A stretch of 64,000 nucleotides of DNA from Crossiella sp. SN42 (GCF_023897065.1 NZ_JAMHIV010000014.1:159882-223881); one strand, 5' to 3'. Shown: positions 10,371-18,528, counted from the stretch's first letter. Notes: generated by a model not told the origin, from the letters alone. A program made the numbers and translations.

Positions 10371-12158
10371 CCAGTACCGCTTATTCGAACCGCGACCCTT
10401 GGGGTCGGGTTTGAGCAGGTCAGCAAGGTTGATAGCAGCGGCGGCACCACCTGTGAGGGTGGTGCCGTTTTTGCTGTGTGCTGAGCCGTCCCAGGGCACG
10501 AACTGGGAGGCGCTGAGGTTGCCTGTGTCGCCCTGTGCGGGGCGAGGGGCGGGGATAGCTTCGGTGAGCCGGTAGCGCTCTGGTGCGGCGGTGCTGAGCA
10601 CATCGAAGGGTTGGTTCAGCCTGTGGCTGGTGACGGTGATGGCGCGTTCGGTGTCGGTGTTGATGTCTATCCGGTTGATCACTGATTTGAGGAAGGCGGC
10701 GCGGGCGGTGTCGTCTCCGTAGAGGTAGACGGGGCCTGGTTGGGCCAAGATGGTGGCGGCGGCGTTGAGGTAGTCGCGTCCGGTGTGCAGGACGGTGTCG
10801 ATGTCGGCTAGCTGTTGGGTCACATTGGCGATATCAGCCCGAATGTCGCGCATCTCATCGTCCAGGGCGTCCTCGGGCCAGCGGGGGTCGCCGAGTTTGC
10901 GGATGCAGCCGCGTACCGCGTCGTTGAGCAGTTTGAGTTGGCGGTTCAGGGTTTTGCGGGTGGCGGCGGAGTCGGTGCGTTCATCCCGGACGATGGTATC
11001 GAGTTGGCGGGCGAGGGCGTGCCGTACCGGTTCGGGCAGGGTGATGGTGTCCAGGTGTGCGGCTACGGCGTGCTCCAGCTCGGCCACGGGCAGGTACGGC
11101 AGTGTGCAGCGTTTGTCTTTGATACCAATACAATAATAGTATTCATAGATGCCGCCGTTGCCCTTGGCGGGTGTGTAGATCAGCCGCTCGTTGCCGCAGC
11201 GCCCGCACCACAGATAGCCCTTGAGGTCGTGGTGGTGTTTACGGTCGCGGGTACCGGCTCCGCCGTTGCGGTCCACGGTCAACACTTCTTGCACCCGGTT
11301 GAACAGGTCTTCTGTGACAAGGGGTTCGTGCAAACCGGGGTACCATTGGCCGTCTTGTTCAACATAGCCGCAGTAGTAGCGATTTTGAAGCAGGTAACCG
11401 AGTTGGGTCAGGGAAAGCGGGCGTTCGGGGAGGTCTTTCCACGGGGGCATGAGTAGCCCGGCGGCGGTGATCATCTCTAAGACTTGGGCTTGGCTGTATT
11501 TTCCGGTGGCGTACAGCTCGAAGGCGCGTCGGATGTGGCGGGCGCATTCCGGGTTGATCATGATGGTGGGAACGCTGCGTTTTTCCTTGCCGATGGTGAT
11601 GGTTTCGCGGGTGTTGAGGTAGCCGATGGGGGCGCGGCGTACGGTGTGGCCGCGTTTGGCTTTTTCGGCCATCTTGTAGCGGACGTCTTCGCTGAGTTTG
11701 GCCGAGTAGTACTCATCTAGATCGTGTTTGAGGTTTTCCAGCAGTTGGGTATCGGGGTTGTCTTCAAAGCGGCTTTCGGGGGTGATCAGTCGTACGCCGA
11801 GCTTGTGTAGTTCGAGTTTGACCAGTCGGGCTTCTAGGGCGTTGCGGAAGATCCGCGAGAACTGGTACATGATGACCAGGTCAACATCTTTGATTGTGGT
11901 GATGCGCCGGATCATGTCCTGGTAATCCTTGCGCTTCACGATAGATGTGGCGGTGCCTTTGTCGAGGTACTCATCGACAATATCGGCGTCCCAATCTGCA
12001 GCGGTGTCATCGGTGGCGGTGCGTTGGGTTGCGATGGAGTCGCCGTCACGGGTGCGGCCGGTTTGGGCTTGTTTGAGTGTGGACACTCGCAGGTAGCGCA
12101 CTGCACGTTTACGCCGTGGTCCGGCAACAGTGTCGCGTGGGACGGTGGTTCGTTTCAT
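10329..12158 (-). CDS. Large serine recombinase (integrase)
   Basis: Site-specific recombinase expected to integrate and excise the element at tRNA-Val. The resolvase domain has YLRVS with the nucleophile Ser at about residue 26, the arginine-rich FSRIFRNALEARL motif and DEYYSAKLSEDVRYK. It is followed by a recombinase domain (APIGYLN..., YYCGYVEQDGQWYPG), a four-Cys zinc ribbon starting CGRCG and a coiled C-terminal part. ATG 12158 is chosen because it lies one base after the stop of the XRE gene. The last 13 residues and the stop are encoded antisense within the tRNA, so that tail depends on the integration junction. Confidence 0.9.
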   Translation of the reverse strand: MKRTTVPRDTVAGPRRKRAVRYLRVSTLKQAQTGRTRDGDSIATQRTATDDTAADWDADIVDEYLDKGTATSIVKRKDYQDMIRRITTIKDVDLVIMYQFSRIFRNALEARLVKLELHKLGVRLITPESRFEDNPDTQLLENLKHDLDEYYSAKLSEDVRYKMAEKAKRGHTVRRAPIGYLNTRETITIGKEKRSVPTIMINPECARHIRRAFELYATGKYSQAQVLEMITAAGLLMPPWKDLPERPLSLTQLGYLLQNRYYCGYVEQDGQWYPGLHEPLVTEDLFNRVQEVLTVDRNGGAGTRDRKHHHDLKGYLWCGRCGNERLIYTPAKGNGGIYEYYYCIGIKDKRCTLPYLPVAELEHAVAAHLDTITLPEPVRHALARQLDTIVRDERTDSAATRKTLNRQLKLLNDAVRGCIRKLGDPRWPEDALDDEMRDIRADIANVTQQLADIDTVLHTGRDYLNAAATILAQPGPVYLYGDDTARAAFLKSVINRIDINTDTERAITVTSHRLNQPFDVLSTAAPERYRLTEAIPAPRPAQGDTGNLSASQFVPWDGSAHSKNGTTLTGGAAAAINLADLLKPDPKGRGSNKRYWVGTVGFEPTTPRL

Positions 12159-12159
12159 C

Positions 12160-12429
12160 TCATCCCCCATTGAGGAGTTCGGCGAGCCGTTGATACGGCG
12201 GCAGCAGTTCGAAAGCGGTTCGAACGTCTACCGCAAGAACCTCAATGAGTCCAATCAAGACCTCCGGGGTTGGTGTGGGGGTGGTGCCGTTTTCGATCCG
12301 GGCCACTGTCGTATGGCTGATATCGAGTTGGTCAGCAAGTGCGCGTTGACTGATTTTTTTGGTGGTGCGTGCTGCGGTGATCAGTTCACCGAAGCTGTTC
12401 GGGGCGGGGGTTGCGGGCGGTGGTGTCAC
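12160..12429 (-). CDS. XRE-family helix-turn-helix regulator
   Basis: Cro/CI-type DNA-binding protein of 89 residues. The HTH is KISQRALADQLDISHTTVAR, followed by IENGTTPTP. It ends one base before the recombinase start, so the two are translationally coupled; the likely role is control of excision or integration. The start is GTG at 12429 with a weak ribosome site. The CTAG-rich region directly upstream (12508-12661) is a candidate binding region. Confidence 0.8.
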   Translation of the reverse strand: MTPPPATPAPNSFGELITAARTTKKISQRALADQLDISHTTVARIENGTTPTPTPEVLIGLIEVLAVDVRTAFELLPPYQRLAELLNGG

Positions 12430-12507
12430 GGTGTCCAGATTGGCAGCTGGTGCACGGTTGCACCACCGCCGAACCGGTCGCGCTGAGCCGGTTCAGCTGC
12501 GGTGCCT

Positions 12508-12661
12508 CTAGCAGCCGGGCCTGCTAGCTCTAGCAGTCCCTCTAGCGCCTGGCGGGTGTGCTGACCTGGGGTTGTGTCTCTAGCGGGTGAGGCCGGCGAG
12601 GGCCTCGGTTTGGGCCTGGGTGGGGGGGGGGGGGGTGACAGCGAGCAGCTGCTAGCGCTAG
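12508..12661. repeat. Array of CTAGCA/G-type repeats with a G14 run
   Basis: Seven CTAG tetramers occur in 154 bases (starting at 12508, 12524, 12530, 12542, 12580, 12652, 12658), most within CTAGCR or its complement. They form inverted pairs such as TGCTAG-CT-CTAGCA (12522-12535). A run of 14 G lies at 12622-12635. CTAG is normally rare in GC-rich DNA, so this looks like a protein-binding array upstream of the xre-recombinase pair. Confidence 0.5.
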
Positions 12662-13011
12662 AACGGGTCGGGGCAGGCCACAGTGATCCCTAGGTCAGCG
12701 AGTTTCTGATGGACGAGCAAGTCGCCGATAAGGCCACGGGGCATGAAGTCCAGTCGTGAGCGGGCGAGGTGCATGTGCGCCCAGACGAAGGCGTGCGTCA
12801 CGGATTCGTTGGCGGCTAGGTAGTCGAACATCTCTTCAAGGATGGGTGTCCCGTCATCAAGATCGGCGGGCCGGGCGAACTCGCGAACGATAGGAATACC
12901 AAGATTTTGGGCTAGTTCTTGGCAGAAAACTCGTTCAGGGTTAACGGTTCCTGGTTGGTCGAAGGCGATGTACAGCACTCCGACGGGGTTGGTTGGGTTA
13001 CGTCGAGCCAT
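12658..13011 (-). CDS. Small protein resembling a serine-less resolvase domain
   Basis: 117-residue protein of unknown function. Its pattern resembles a serine-recombinase catalytic domain: strand GVLYIAFDQ at the position of the usual YxRVST, a helix, then THAFVWAHMHLARSRLDF where resolvases carry the LDRLgR-like motif, and LADLGITVACP at the end. The nucleophile serine is absent, so catalysis is not expected. ATG 13011 has AAGGAG eight bases upstream. It is the third small gene behind traB. Confidence 0.6.
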   Translation of the reverse strand: MARRNPTNPVGVLYIAFDQPGTVNPERVFCQELAQNLGIPIVREFARPADLDDGTPILEEMFDYLAANESVTHAFVWAHMHLARSRLDFMPRGLIGDLLVHQKLADLGITVACPDPF

Positions 13012-13035
13012 GGCGCTGTCTCCTTATCGGGTGGG

Positions 13036-13302
13036 TCAGGTGATCCAGGTGATGCCCATGGCGGCGAGTTGTTCAGCGAGGAGTTCGATACGTGCCTGTG
13101 CGGCGGGGTCGGTGATGGTGTCGGCGAAAAACACCACGGCGGTGGTGTGGGTGGTGACGTAGGTCAGGAGTTCGTCGATGTCGTGGCGAATGGTCTCGCT
13201 CACCCGGTAGCCCTTGGCTTTAGCGGTGTGCCCGGCGGTGTCGGCGTAGGTGGGGTTGGTGTCCACTGTGAACACCACCGCGGTTTTACCTTTCCTGGTC
13301 AT
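13036..13302 (-). CDS. Small resolvase-fold-like protein, second copy
   Basis: 88-residue unknown protein: KTAVVFTVDT, a helix, then TAVVFFADTITDPAAQ and LAEQLAAMGITWI. It aligns by eye with the preceding gene product (13299-13667) over its whole length, so the two look like tandem paralogues. ATG 13302 overlaps the upstream stop by four bases (ATGA), giving translational coupling in the traB operon. The residue that would be the recombinase nucleophile is missing. The function is unknown. Confidence 0.6.
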   Translation of the reverse strand: MTRKGKTAVVFTVDTNPTYADTAGHTAKAKGYRVSETIRHDIDELLTYVTTHTTAVVFFADTITDPAAQARIELLAEQLAAMGITWIT

Positions 13303-13667
13303 GACATAGTGCCTTTCGTGGTGGTGGGTGGCGAGGGGTACTGGTCCTCGGGAATGGGCTCGGTGTGCAGGATTAGAGCGTTGCCGTCTAGGCGCATGTG
13401 ATCGGAGACGTCGACCCACTCCACTCCGAGGGCGGTGAACTGGTGACGCAGTCGGTTGATTCGGTGTTGGGTGTTGGGGTCATGCACAGGGTCGGCCGTA
13501 TAGACCGCGTCGATGAGTTTTTCTGAGAGCAGGTTGCGCGGGATGGTGGCGATGAAGGTGTCAGTGACGGTGTAGCCGTGCCATCGTGCAATGCGGCAGG
13601 CGGCAATCTGGTAGGCGGGGAAGTCGTAGGCGGTGAACACGATCGCGGTGTTCTGGTGTGTGGCCAC
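13299..13667 (-). CDS. Small resolvase-fold-like protein, first copy
   Basis: 122-residue unknown protein. The core is NTAIVFTAYDFPAYQIA, then HGYTVTDTF, then VYTADPVHDPNTQHRINRL and FTALGVEWVDV, with a Pro-rich tail. The order of strands and helices is like a resolvase N-terminal domain without catalytic Ser or Arg residues. GTG 13667 follows AAAGG with good spacing and lies just after the traB stop. It may be a structural or regulatory partner of TraB or of the recombinase; that is inference from position and fold resemblance. Confidence 0.6.
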   Translation of the reverse strand: MATHQNTAIVFTAYDFPAYQIAACRIARWHGYTVTDTFIATIPRNLLSEKLIDAVYTADPVHDPNTQHRINRLRHQFTALGVEWVDVSDHMRLDGNALILHTEPIPEDQYPSPPTTTKGTMS

Positions 13668-13672
13668 GGTTT

Positions 13673-15829
13673 TTACCTTTCGTTCGGTGTGCGGGGGTGC
13701 GGAATCTTGGCGGCGGCAAGGGCTGTGTGGAGATCGGCGCGGGTGATGGCGCGGCGGTTGGCCTTCACGCCGGTGTCCGGGTCGGTGTCCCAGTGCTGAA
13801 CCGGCCGGATGCCATAGGGGCGTAGGGCGGTGGTGAGCTGGGTGGCTTTCGCCCCGCGCTCCAACTTCGCCCAGGCCCCATAGATGTCGGGTCGGAGTTG
13901 GGCGAGGCGGTCCACAATGGACTCGTTCCACATCACCGTGGCATCAACGGGAAAAACGGCGTTGATGTCGGCCAGCAACGAATCGGTGCGCGTGGTGTCC
14001 TGGGTGGTGGTTCCGGCGGTTGTGTCGAGTGCGTAGCCGGTCAGCCGGTCCTGGGCTTGGCGGAGTTGGCGGGCGCGTTCGGCGATGGCGGTGGCGCTGG
14101 GGGCGTCGGTGTAGACGCCGCGCACAATCACCGGCTCATCGGTAGCGCCCAACAGGTATCCGATTCCCTTGTCCCGCAAGGAGAAAATCGAAGGGCGGAT
14201 ACCGTTACGCCATGCCGAGGTGCCTAGGATCATGTCGGTTTCGGTCTGTCCCATGACTTTCAGGCACAACCTGACGGCGGCGTTCGCCCGGATTCCTGGC
14301 GGTAGGCTTTTTTCATCGGGTCGTTGGGTGGCCAGGATGGTGATGATTCCGACCGCTGGACCCCGGCGCACTAGATCGTCAACCAGGGCCGTGATGTCCT
14401 GGCCATGCTCGGGATGGGTAAACCAGTTCTGGCATTCATCAACACCCAGAACGATGGGATGCAGGCCAAGGTCACGCTGACCGGCTAGATGGGGGGTGAT
14501 CTTGGATTCTGGGCACAGGTCGCGGGGAAGCTCACGCAGCACCGTCGCGCGGCGGCGTAGCTCGTCACGCAGTTCCCGGAGATCGGTGAGGGCATAGGCG
14601 ATGTCGTCGTGGTCGTCACCGGCCCGGTACCGGTGGGCGATGGCGGCCAGGGCGGCGTGGTCCCCGGTGCCTTTGAGGTCATAGACGTGCAACTGGGCGC
14701 GCACATCCAAGGAGGCGGCTAGGAGCAGCAGGCGCAGCCACACGGTTTTACCCATGCGCGGCAAGGCACCGATGACGATGGAGGTGAACATCAACACGGC
14801 GGTGACCCAGCGCCCGCGCGGATCGGTCCCGACCGGCACACCGTCGAACAGGTCGACGGTGCCCTTGGATGCGAGGGGCCAGCGGGGTTGCTTGGTGGTG
14901 GCCATGTCGGTGTGGGCGACCCACAGCAGCAGCCGACCGGGGTGCACCTCGGGCATGGTTTCGGGCCACACGCAGCCCAACGGCCGGGACAGCGCCGAAG
15001 CCAACTTCGGGCGGCGTTCGATCACCTCCGCCGCGACCACACCCGGCGGCAGATCGACCACGGCGCGCCAGCCGGGGCCGTCCTGGGTGATCGGGGCCGG
15101 GAAGTGCGCGGCTTTGGCGTTGCGGATGCCGATGGCCTCCAACGCGCCCAGCACGTCGTTGCTGTGCAACGGTCGGGCTGTGGGGACCACGACGGCGCGG
15201 GTGACGATCGGCTTATCTGCTGGGGTGCCAACCCTGGCCAAGATCACCGCGAGGCCGGCGACCAGGACGGCGATCATCCACACGGGAGCGAACACCCACA
15301 GCGCCACACAGGCCAGGGCTGTCACCGCTGCTCCCATCAACACCATGCGGATGCGCTTGCTGATGCGTCGATTCCTCAGTTGGGTGAAGAAAAAATAGGT
15401 TTCACCGCGTGGCGGTGTGGCCGCTGCTGGCAGGCCGGGACCTGGCTTGCTGGCCGCTGATGCGGCGGCACTAGGTGGGGCAGCGGCGGGCTTGGTGGGG
15501 CGGGTCTCGGCATCGATCATCCACCGCCACAACGCCGTGAGGATGATCCACGCCCCTGCCGGGGCGCGCCACAACAGCGCCACAGCAACGTACTTCGGCA
15601 GGCGCACCAGATGAAACCCGGCCGCATACGCCCCATGCCGGGCTAGGAACACCAGCGCGGCTCGCAGGGCAGTCCAGGAGCGCAGCCAGGCCGGGATGAT
15701 GGGCCGCCGCTCTTCTCGTTGCGGCACAACAGAATCCGGGTTAGTGGTGTGGGGTTGATCAACCATCACCAGCTCGACCTGGTCCCGGTCGATGTCGTCG
15801 GTGTGGTGGGGGTCGCCGGTGGCGTTCAT
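13673..15829 (-). CDS. TraB/FtsK-type DNA translocase
   Basis: Predicted hexameric ATPase that moves double-stranded DNA between mycelial cells, as in actinomycete conjugative elements. An N-terminal cytoplasmic segment is followed by hydrophobic stretches near residues 60-105 and 165-200. An FtsK-like motor has Walker A GALPRMGKT (354-362) and Walker B PIVLGVDEC (458-466), then ILATQRPDEKSLPPGIRANA. A winged-helix-like C-terminus follows. The ORF is open much further upstream, but ATG 15829 has AGGAG five bases before it. Length is 718 residues. It belongs to the 16394-12658 operon. Confidence 0.85.
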   Translation of the reverse strand: MNATGDPHHTDDIDRDQVELVMVDQPHTTNPDSVVPQREERRPIIPAWLRSWTALRAALVFLARHGAYAAGFHLVRLPKYVAVALLWRAPAGAWIILTALWRWMIDAETRPTKPAAAPPSAAASAASKPGPGLPAAATPPRGETYFFFTQLRNRRISKRIRMVLMGAAVTALACVALWVFAPVWMIAVLVAGLAVILARVGTPADKPIVTRAVVVPTARPLHSNDVLGALEAIGIRNAKAAHFPAPITQDGPGWRAVVDLPPGVVAAEVIERRPKLASALSRPLGCVWPETMPEVHPGRLLLWVAHTDMATTKQPRWPLASKGTVDLFDGVPVGTDPRGRWVTAVLMFTSIVIGALPRMGKTVWLRLLLLAASLDVRAQLHVYDLKGTGDHAALAAIAHRYRAGDDHDDIAYALTDLRELRDELRRRATVLRELPRDLCPESKITPHLAGQRDLGLHPIVLGVDECQNWFTHPEHGQDITALVDDLVRRGPAVGIITILATQRPDEKSLPPGIRANAAVRLCLKVMGQTETDMILGTSAWRNGIRPSIFSLRDKGIGYLLGATDEPVIVRGVYTDAPSATAIAERARQLRQAQDRLTGYALDTTAGTTTQDTTRTDSLLADINAVFPVDATVMWNESIVDRLAQLRPDIYGAWAKLERGAKATQLTTALRPYGIRPVQHWDTDPDTGVKANRRAITRADLHTALAAAKIPHPRTPNER

Positions 15830-15966
15830 GGCACTCCTGTAGTCGGCGGGGGGATGCTGCAGAAGGGAAAGGAAAGCCAGGCACCGCACCAACAGTGGTG
15901 GGGACGGTGGCCGCGGTGCCTGACTGATCCGGGCACATCCCTTGTGGCGCAACGCCTTGGAGGGGG

Positions 15967-16155
15967 TTAGTCCTCGCGTTCGCCATCGCGGTGCTTCGGC
16001 TCGTCCGACTGCGATCGGGCTGCTTCGCTGTCCTGCTCCTGTTGCCGTTGCAGGTGCCGGGCGTAGGCAATCACCGCGTGTGCCAACAGGATCACGTCGA
16101 TCTTGCGGCGCAGGTGCACATGCGCCCGGATGCGGTGCCGTTGATGCTTGGCCAT
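15967..16155 (-). CDS. Small basic/charged protein upstream of traB
   Basis: 62 residues: a basic N-terminus (MAKHQRHRIRAHVHLRRK), a short hydrophobic helix (IDVILLAHAVIAYA) and a charged C-terminus. The ATG has a GGGGGC ribosome site about six bases upstream. It lies between the 75-residue gene and traB on the same strand. It is not recognised; it may be an accessory of transfer. Confidence 0.5.
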   Translation of the reverse strand: MAKHQRHRIRAHVHLRRKIDVILLAHAVIAYARHLQRQQEQDSEAARSQSDEPKHRDGERED

Positions 16156-16166
16156 GTGCCTGCCCC

Positions 16167-16394
16167 CTAGAGCCAGCGGCGGGTATGCGCCGCCCGTGCC
16201 CGCATGCGTGCGGTGTATGCCACAACGCGGGCGGTGTGCGTAGAGATGGGGTCCACTGTGGCCAGAAGCTCATACATTTCGGCTTTGTGGAGCCAAAACC
16301 GCACCCAAGCCCGCGCTGGTGCGTCGTAGGCCGGGATGGATGCTAGGTGTGCGCGGATCGCGGCACAGACTTCGGCGCGGATCGTTGATGCCAT
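16167..16394 (-). CDS. Small conserved-looking protein, first gene of the traB operon
   Basis: 75-residue Ala-rich helical protein (MASTIRAEVCAAIRAHLASI ... FWLHKAEMYELLATVDPIS). The frame continues upstream, but ATG 16394 has GGAGG ten bases before it. It heads the operon that includes traB and faces the GntR gene across a 149-base intergenic region. The function is unknown. Confidence 0.55.
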   Translation of the reverse strand: MASTIRAEVCAAIRAHLASIPAYDAPARAWVRFWLHKAEMYELLATVDPISTHTARVVAYTARMRARAAHTRRWL

Positions 16395-16543
16395 AGGGAA
16401 ATTGCCTCCGCTAACGGTGAGTGGCGGCCATTGTGGACGCACAAATCTCACCGTACGGCGATCCACCGCAAAGTCTAGAAACCGTTGGCATGAAACAAAA
16501 AGCATGTACACCGCATGCACTGCATATGCCATAGTATGGAGTT
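16395..16543. promoter_or_regulatory. Divergent promoter/operator region of the transfer operon
   Basis: AT-richer spacer between the traB operon and the GntR gene. It contains the inverted repeat ACGGTGAG (16414-16421) / CTCACCGT (16447-16454), and dyad-rich sequence close to the GntR start (GCATGCACTGCATATGC) with a CATAGT element like a -10 box. This is the likely site of autoregulation by the GntR repressor. Confidence 0.5.
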
Positions 16544-16963
16544 ATGCGGTACAGACGGCGTAGTCCCCTTGTTGCGTATCAACGGATCGCCGATGAGCTA
16601 CGTGCCAAGATCATCGCGGGCACGATCGCCGTGGGTAAGCAGCTCCCCGCGTTTTCGTTGCTGGCTAAGCGATACGGCGTCTCGGTCGGCACGATCCAAA
16701 CCGCGATCGGTGTGCTGGTGGAGGAGGGCTATGTGGTCTCTGAGCCCGGACGCGGCACCTGGGTGGTCACGTCCGGGCATCAGAGCGCTAGTGAGGGTTC
16801 GCAGATGGCTCTAGCGGAAGCTCATGCCTTCGTTGTCGAGCTTCGCGCTGGGGTTAACCGGCTTCGGGACGCTCTGCGGCTTCGGCCTCGGCGGCGCGGG
16901 CTTCGTCGAGAAGATCGTCCGCCTCATACAGAAGATCGTCCAGATCGTCGCGAAACCCCCTGA
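16544..16963 (+). CDS. GntR-family regulator, KorSA-like
   Basis: Winged-helix repressor: VAYQRIADELRAKIIAGTIA, then LPAFSLLAKRYGVSVGTIQT and LVEEGYVVSEPGRGTWVV, over residues 9-75. Short GntR proteins of this kind (KorSA in pSAM2) repress transfer genes of actinomycete elements. The position divergent from the traB operon supports that role. ATG 16544 has GGAG upstream. The arginine-rich C-terminus overlaps antisense with the small coiled-coil gene, so the last 35 residues may be poorly conserved. Confidence 0.8.
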   Translation: MRYRRRSPLVAYQRIADELRAKIIAGTIAVGKQLPAFSLLAKRYGVSVGTIQTAIGVLVEEGYVVSEPGRGTWVVTSGHQSASEGSQMALAEAHAFVVELRAGVNRLRDALRLRPRRRGLRREDRPPHTEDRPDRRETP

Positions 16964-17057
16964 GTTCCTCGGCGAGCTGCTCCACCTGCTCGCGTGTCTC
17001 TCGCTGAGCCAGTGTCAGGTAACGAATTTTGGCCAGGATGCGGTTAAGCCGGTCCAT
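16854..17057 (-). CDS. Small coiled-coil protein antisense to the GntR 3' end
   Basis: 67 residues, strongly helical and acidic (TLAQRETREQVEQLAEEL, DDLDDLLYEADDLLDEARA), consistent with a coiled coil. ATG 17057 follows AAAGGAT. It overlaps the GntR gene by 110 bases tail to tail. The function is unknown; it could be a bona fide small protein, as it has a clear ribosome site. Confidence 0.5.
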   Translation of the reverse strand: MDRLNRILAKIRYLTLAQRETREQVEQLAEELRGFRDDLDDLLYEADDLLDEARAAEAEAAERPEAG

Positions 17058-17674
17058 CTAAATCCTTTGGTCGGCGCGTACGCGGCCAGACCCCCGAAGC
17101 GCCCCCATGAACGACAATGGGTAGCGCGGCTACGTGTGGTGTCTGTCCTGTGTGTACGCAGAAACCATGAGCCCCGTGGGCCTTTGGCGATATGCCACTG
17201 AAACGGAGCAACGAACAAAGACGCCCCGGTGGGCGCAAGTCATGGCCCCATCGGGGCCGTGGGCGCTTGGGTCAGCGACTGAACCGGGTCAGCAGGCGGG
17301 AGGGGGCAGGGGGGTGGTGTTGGTGGCCGTCATGGTCGATCAACTCCCAAACTGTTGTGCTGCAACGCAACACCAACGCTAAGCCGGTGATCCTGTAGCG
17401 CGCAGCACCCAAGACGGTATGACCTGCTCAGAGCGGCCAAACCGGGTCAGGGTCGCTCGTTAGAGACCTTCGGCGCACCCCAGGGCTAGCGGAAACCTTC
17501 ACGGTGTGCCCGGCACCGGTTACAGTAGGCCGTTTTGCCCCCGGCCCGCGCCCATGGGGCGCTAACGTAGCGTCGCGCCATCACCCGATCGGGGACCAGT
17601 AGTGGGCGGTCAACCCTCACCACGGGTGGTGATCGCGGTCCACATCAGACACTCAGCGCGGGCAGGTAGGGCGC
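17058..17674. other. Gene-free 0.6-kb stretch inside the element
   Basis: No convincing coding frame. It contains GC hairpins such as GCCCCAT/ATCGGGGC (near 17244-17257), two copies of AACCGGGTCAG (about 17283 and 17446), and dyads around 17615-17635 (TCACCACGGGTGGTGA). A transfer origin (clt/oriT-like) or attachment sequence could sit here; the sequence alone does not decide. Confidence 0.35.
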
Positions 17675-18103
17675 TCACAACTCCTGGGTGACGTTCTTGG
17701 CGGTGTGCAGGGGCTTACCGCTGTGGCCGGTGGCCGGGTCCACTCCGAGCCAGGTGCTGACCTGGGTCATGGTGACCGGTGGGTCATCGGGGCCAGCGGT
17801 GGCGGCCAGGATTTGCCACCACACCACCGGAAGCGGGGAGAGCAGGTAGGCAGCGAGCACGGGCACCAGGGCGCAGGGGCCGGGCAGGCCCAGCCGGGTG
17901 CGGCAGGCTGGGCACCGGCCCCGGTGGTTGAGCTGGTGTGGACCCAGCACCGCCCACAGCGCGCCGTGGGTCCGGACCAAGCCTCGGCGCAGGCCAGCAG
18001 GCGCGGGGCTGTTGGTGGTCTCAGCGTTCTGCAGGGCTTGGGTGATCGTGCTCAGGTAGGCGGTCACGGCCCGGTACTGGCCCACCGCAGACGGCCCGGT
18101 CAC
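17675..18103 (-). CDS. Unknown Cys-containing protein, third gene of a three-gene operon
   Basis: 142 residues of unknown function. It has a helical N-terminus (QYRAVTAYLSTITQALQNAE), a possible metal site GRCPACRTRLGLPGPC, and then LVPVLAAYLLSPLPVVWW and a C-terminal part. The frame is open upstream, but GTG 18103 overlaps the preceding stop (GTGA), which is the pattern of a coupled operon. The similarity of its Cys cluster to that of the first gene in the operon is suggestive only. Confidence 0.55.
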   Translation of the reverse strand: MTGPSAVGQYRAVTAYLSTITQALQNAETTNSPAPAGLRRGLVRTHGALWAVLGPHQLNHRGRCPACRTRLGLPGPCALVPVLAAYLLSPLPVVWWQILAATAGPDDPPVTMTQVSTWLGVDPATGHSGKPLHTAKNVTQEL

Positions 18104-18528
18104 CGCTGTCCATCCGGGTCGCTGCCGCCGCTGGCGCTGGTGCCGTTGGTGGTGGCGCGCTCGCGTAGCTCGGTGATGCTGGGTCCGCCCACGGTCAGCA
18201 CCTGCGCCACCGCGGCCAGCAGGCTGTAGGCGCGGGCGGCGGCGTGGGGGTCGCGGGAGAGGTGCCACAAGGTTGGCATGACGACGACGTCCACAGCGAG
18301 CAGGGCAGCGATGTCCAGGCAGGCGGTCAGGCCGGGCCGGTGTAGTCCGGCGCGTGGGTTCCGGCCGGTGTCGATCGGCACGGCTAGGACCTCGTATCCG
18401 GCTTTGGTGCACCACGCGGTCAGCCGGGCGCGTACCCGTGCAGCGTCGTCGGGGTGGGCCACCCGGCCATAACCCACGGCCACCACACCGGTGCCAGAGG
18501 GGAGGCGGGTGAGGCGTTCGCGGCACAT
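18100..18528 (-). CDS. Resolvase-like domain protein lacking the catalytic serine
   Basis: 142-residue protein with the layout of a serine-recombinase catalytic domain: VVAVGYGRVAHPDDAARV (Ala where YxRVS has the nucleophile), GYEVLAVPIDTGRNPRAGL, RPGLTACLDIAA, VDVVVMPTLWHLSRD and a final helix region. It has no DNA-binding tail, so it is not a working recombinase by itself. ATG 18528 comes two bases after the upstream stop and the next gene overlaps its stop. It is related in pattern to the three small proteins behind traB. Confidence 0.7.
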   Translation of the reverse strand: MCRERLTRLPSGTGVVAVGYGRVAHPDDAARVRARLTAWCTKAGYEVLAVPIDTGRNPRAGLHRPGLTACLDIAALLAVDVVVMPTLWHLSRDPHAAARAYSLLAAVAQVLTVGGPSITELRERATTNGTSASGGSDPDGQR

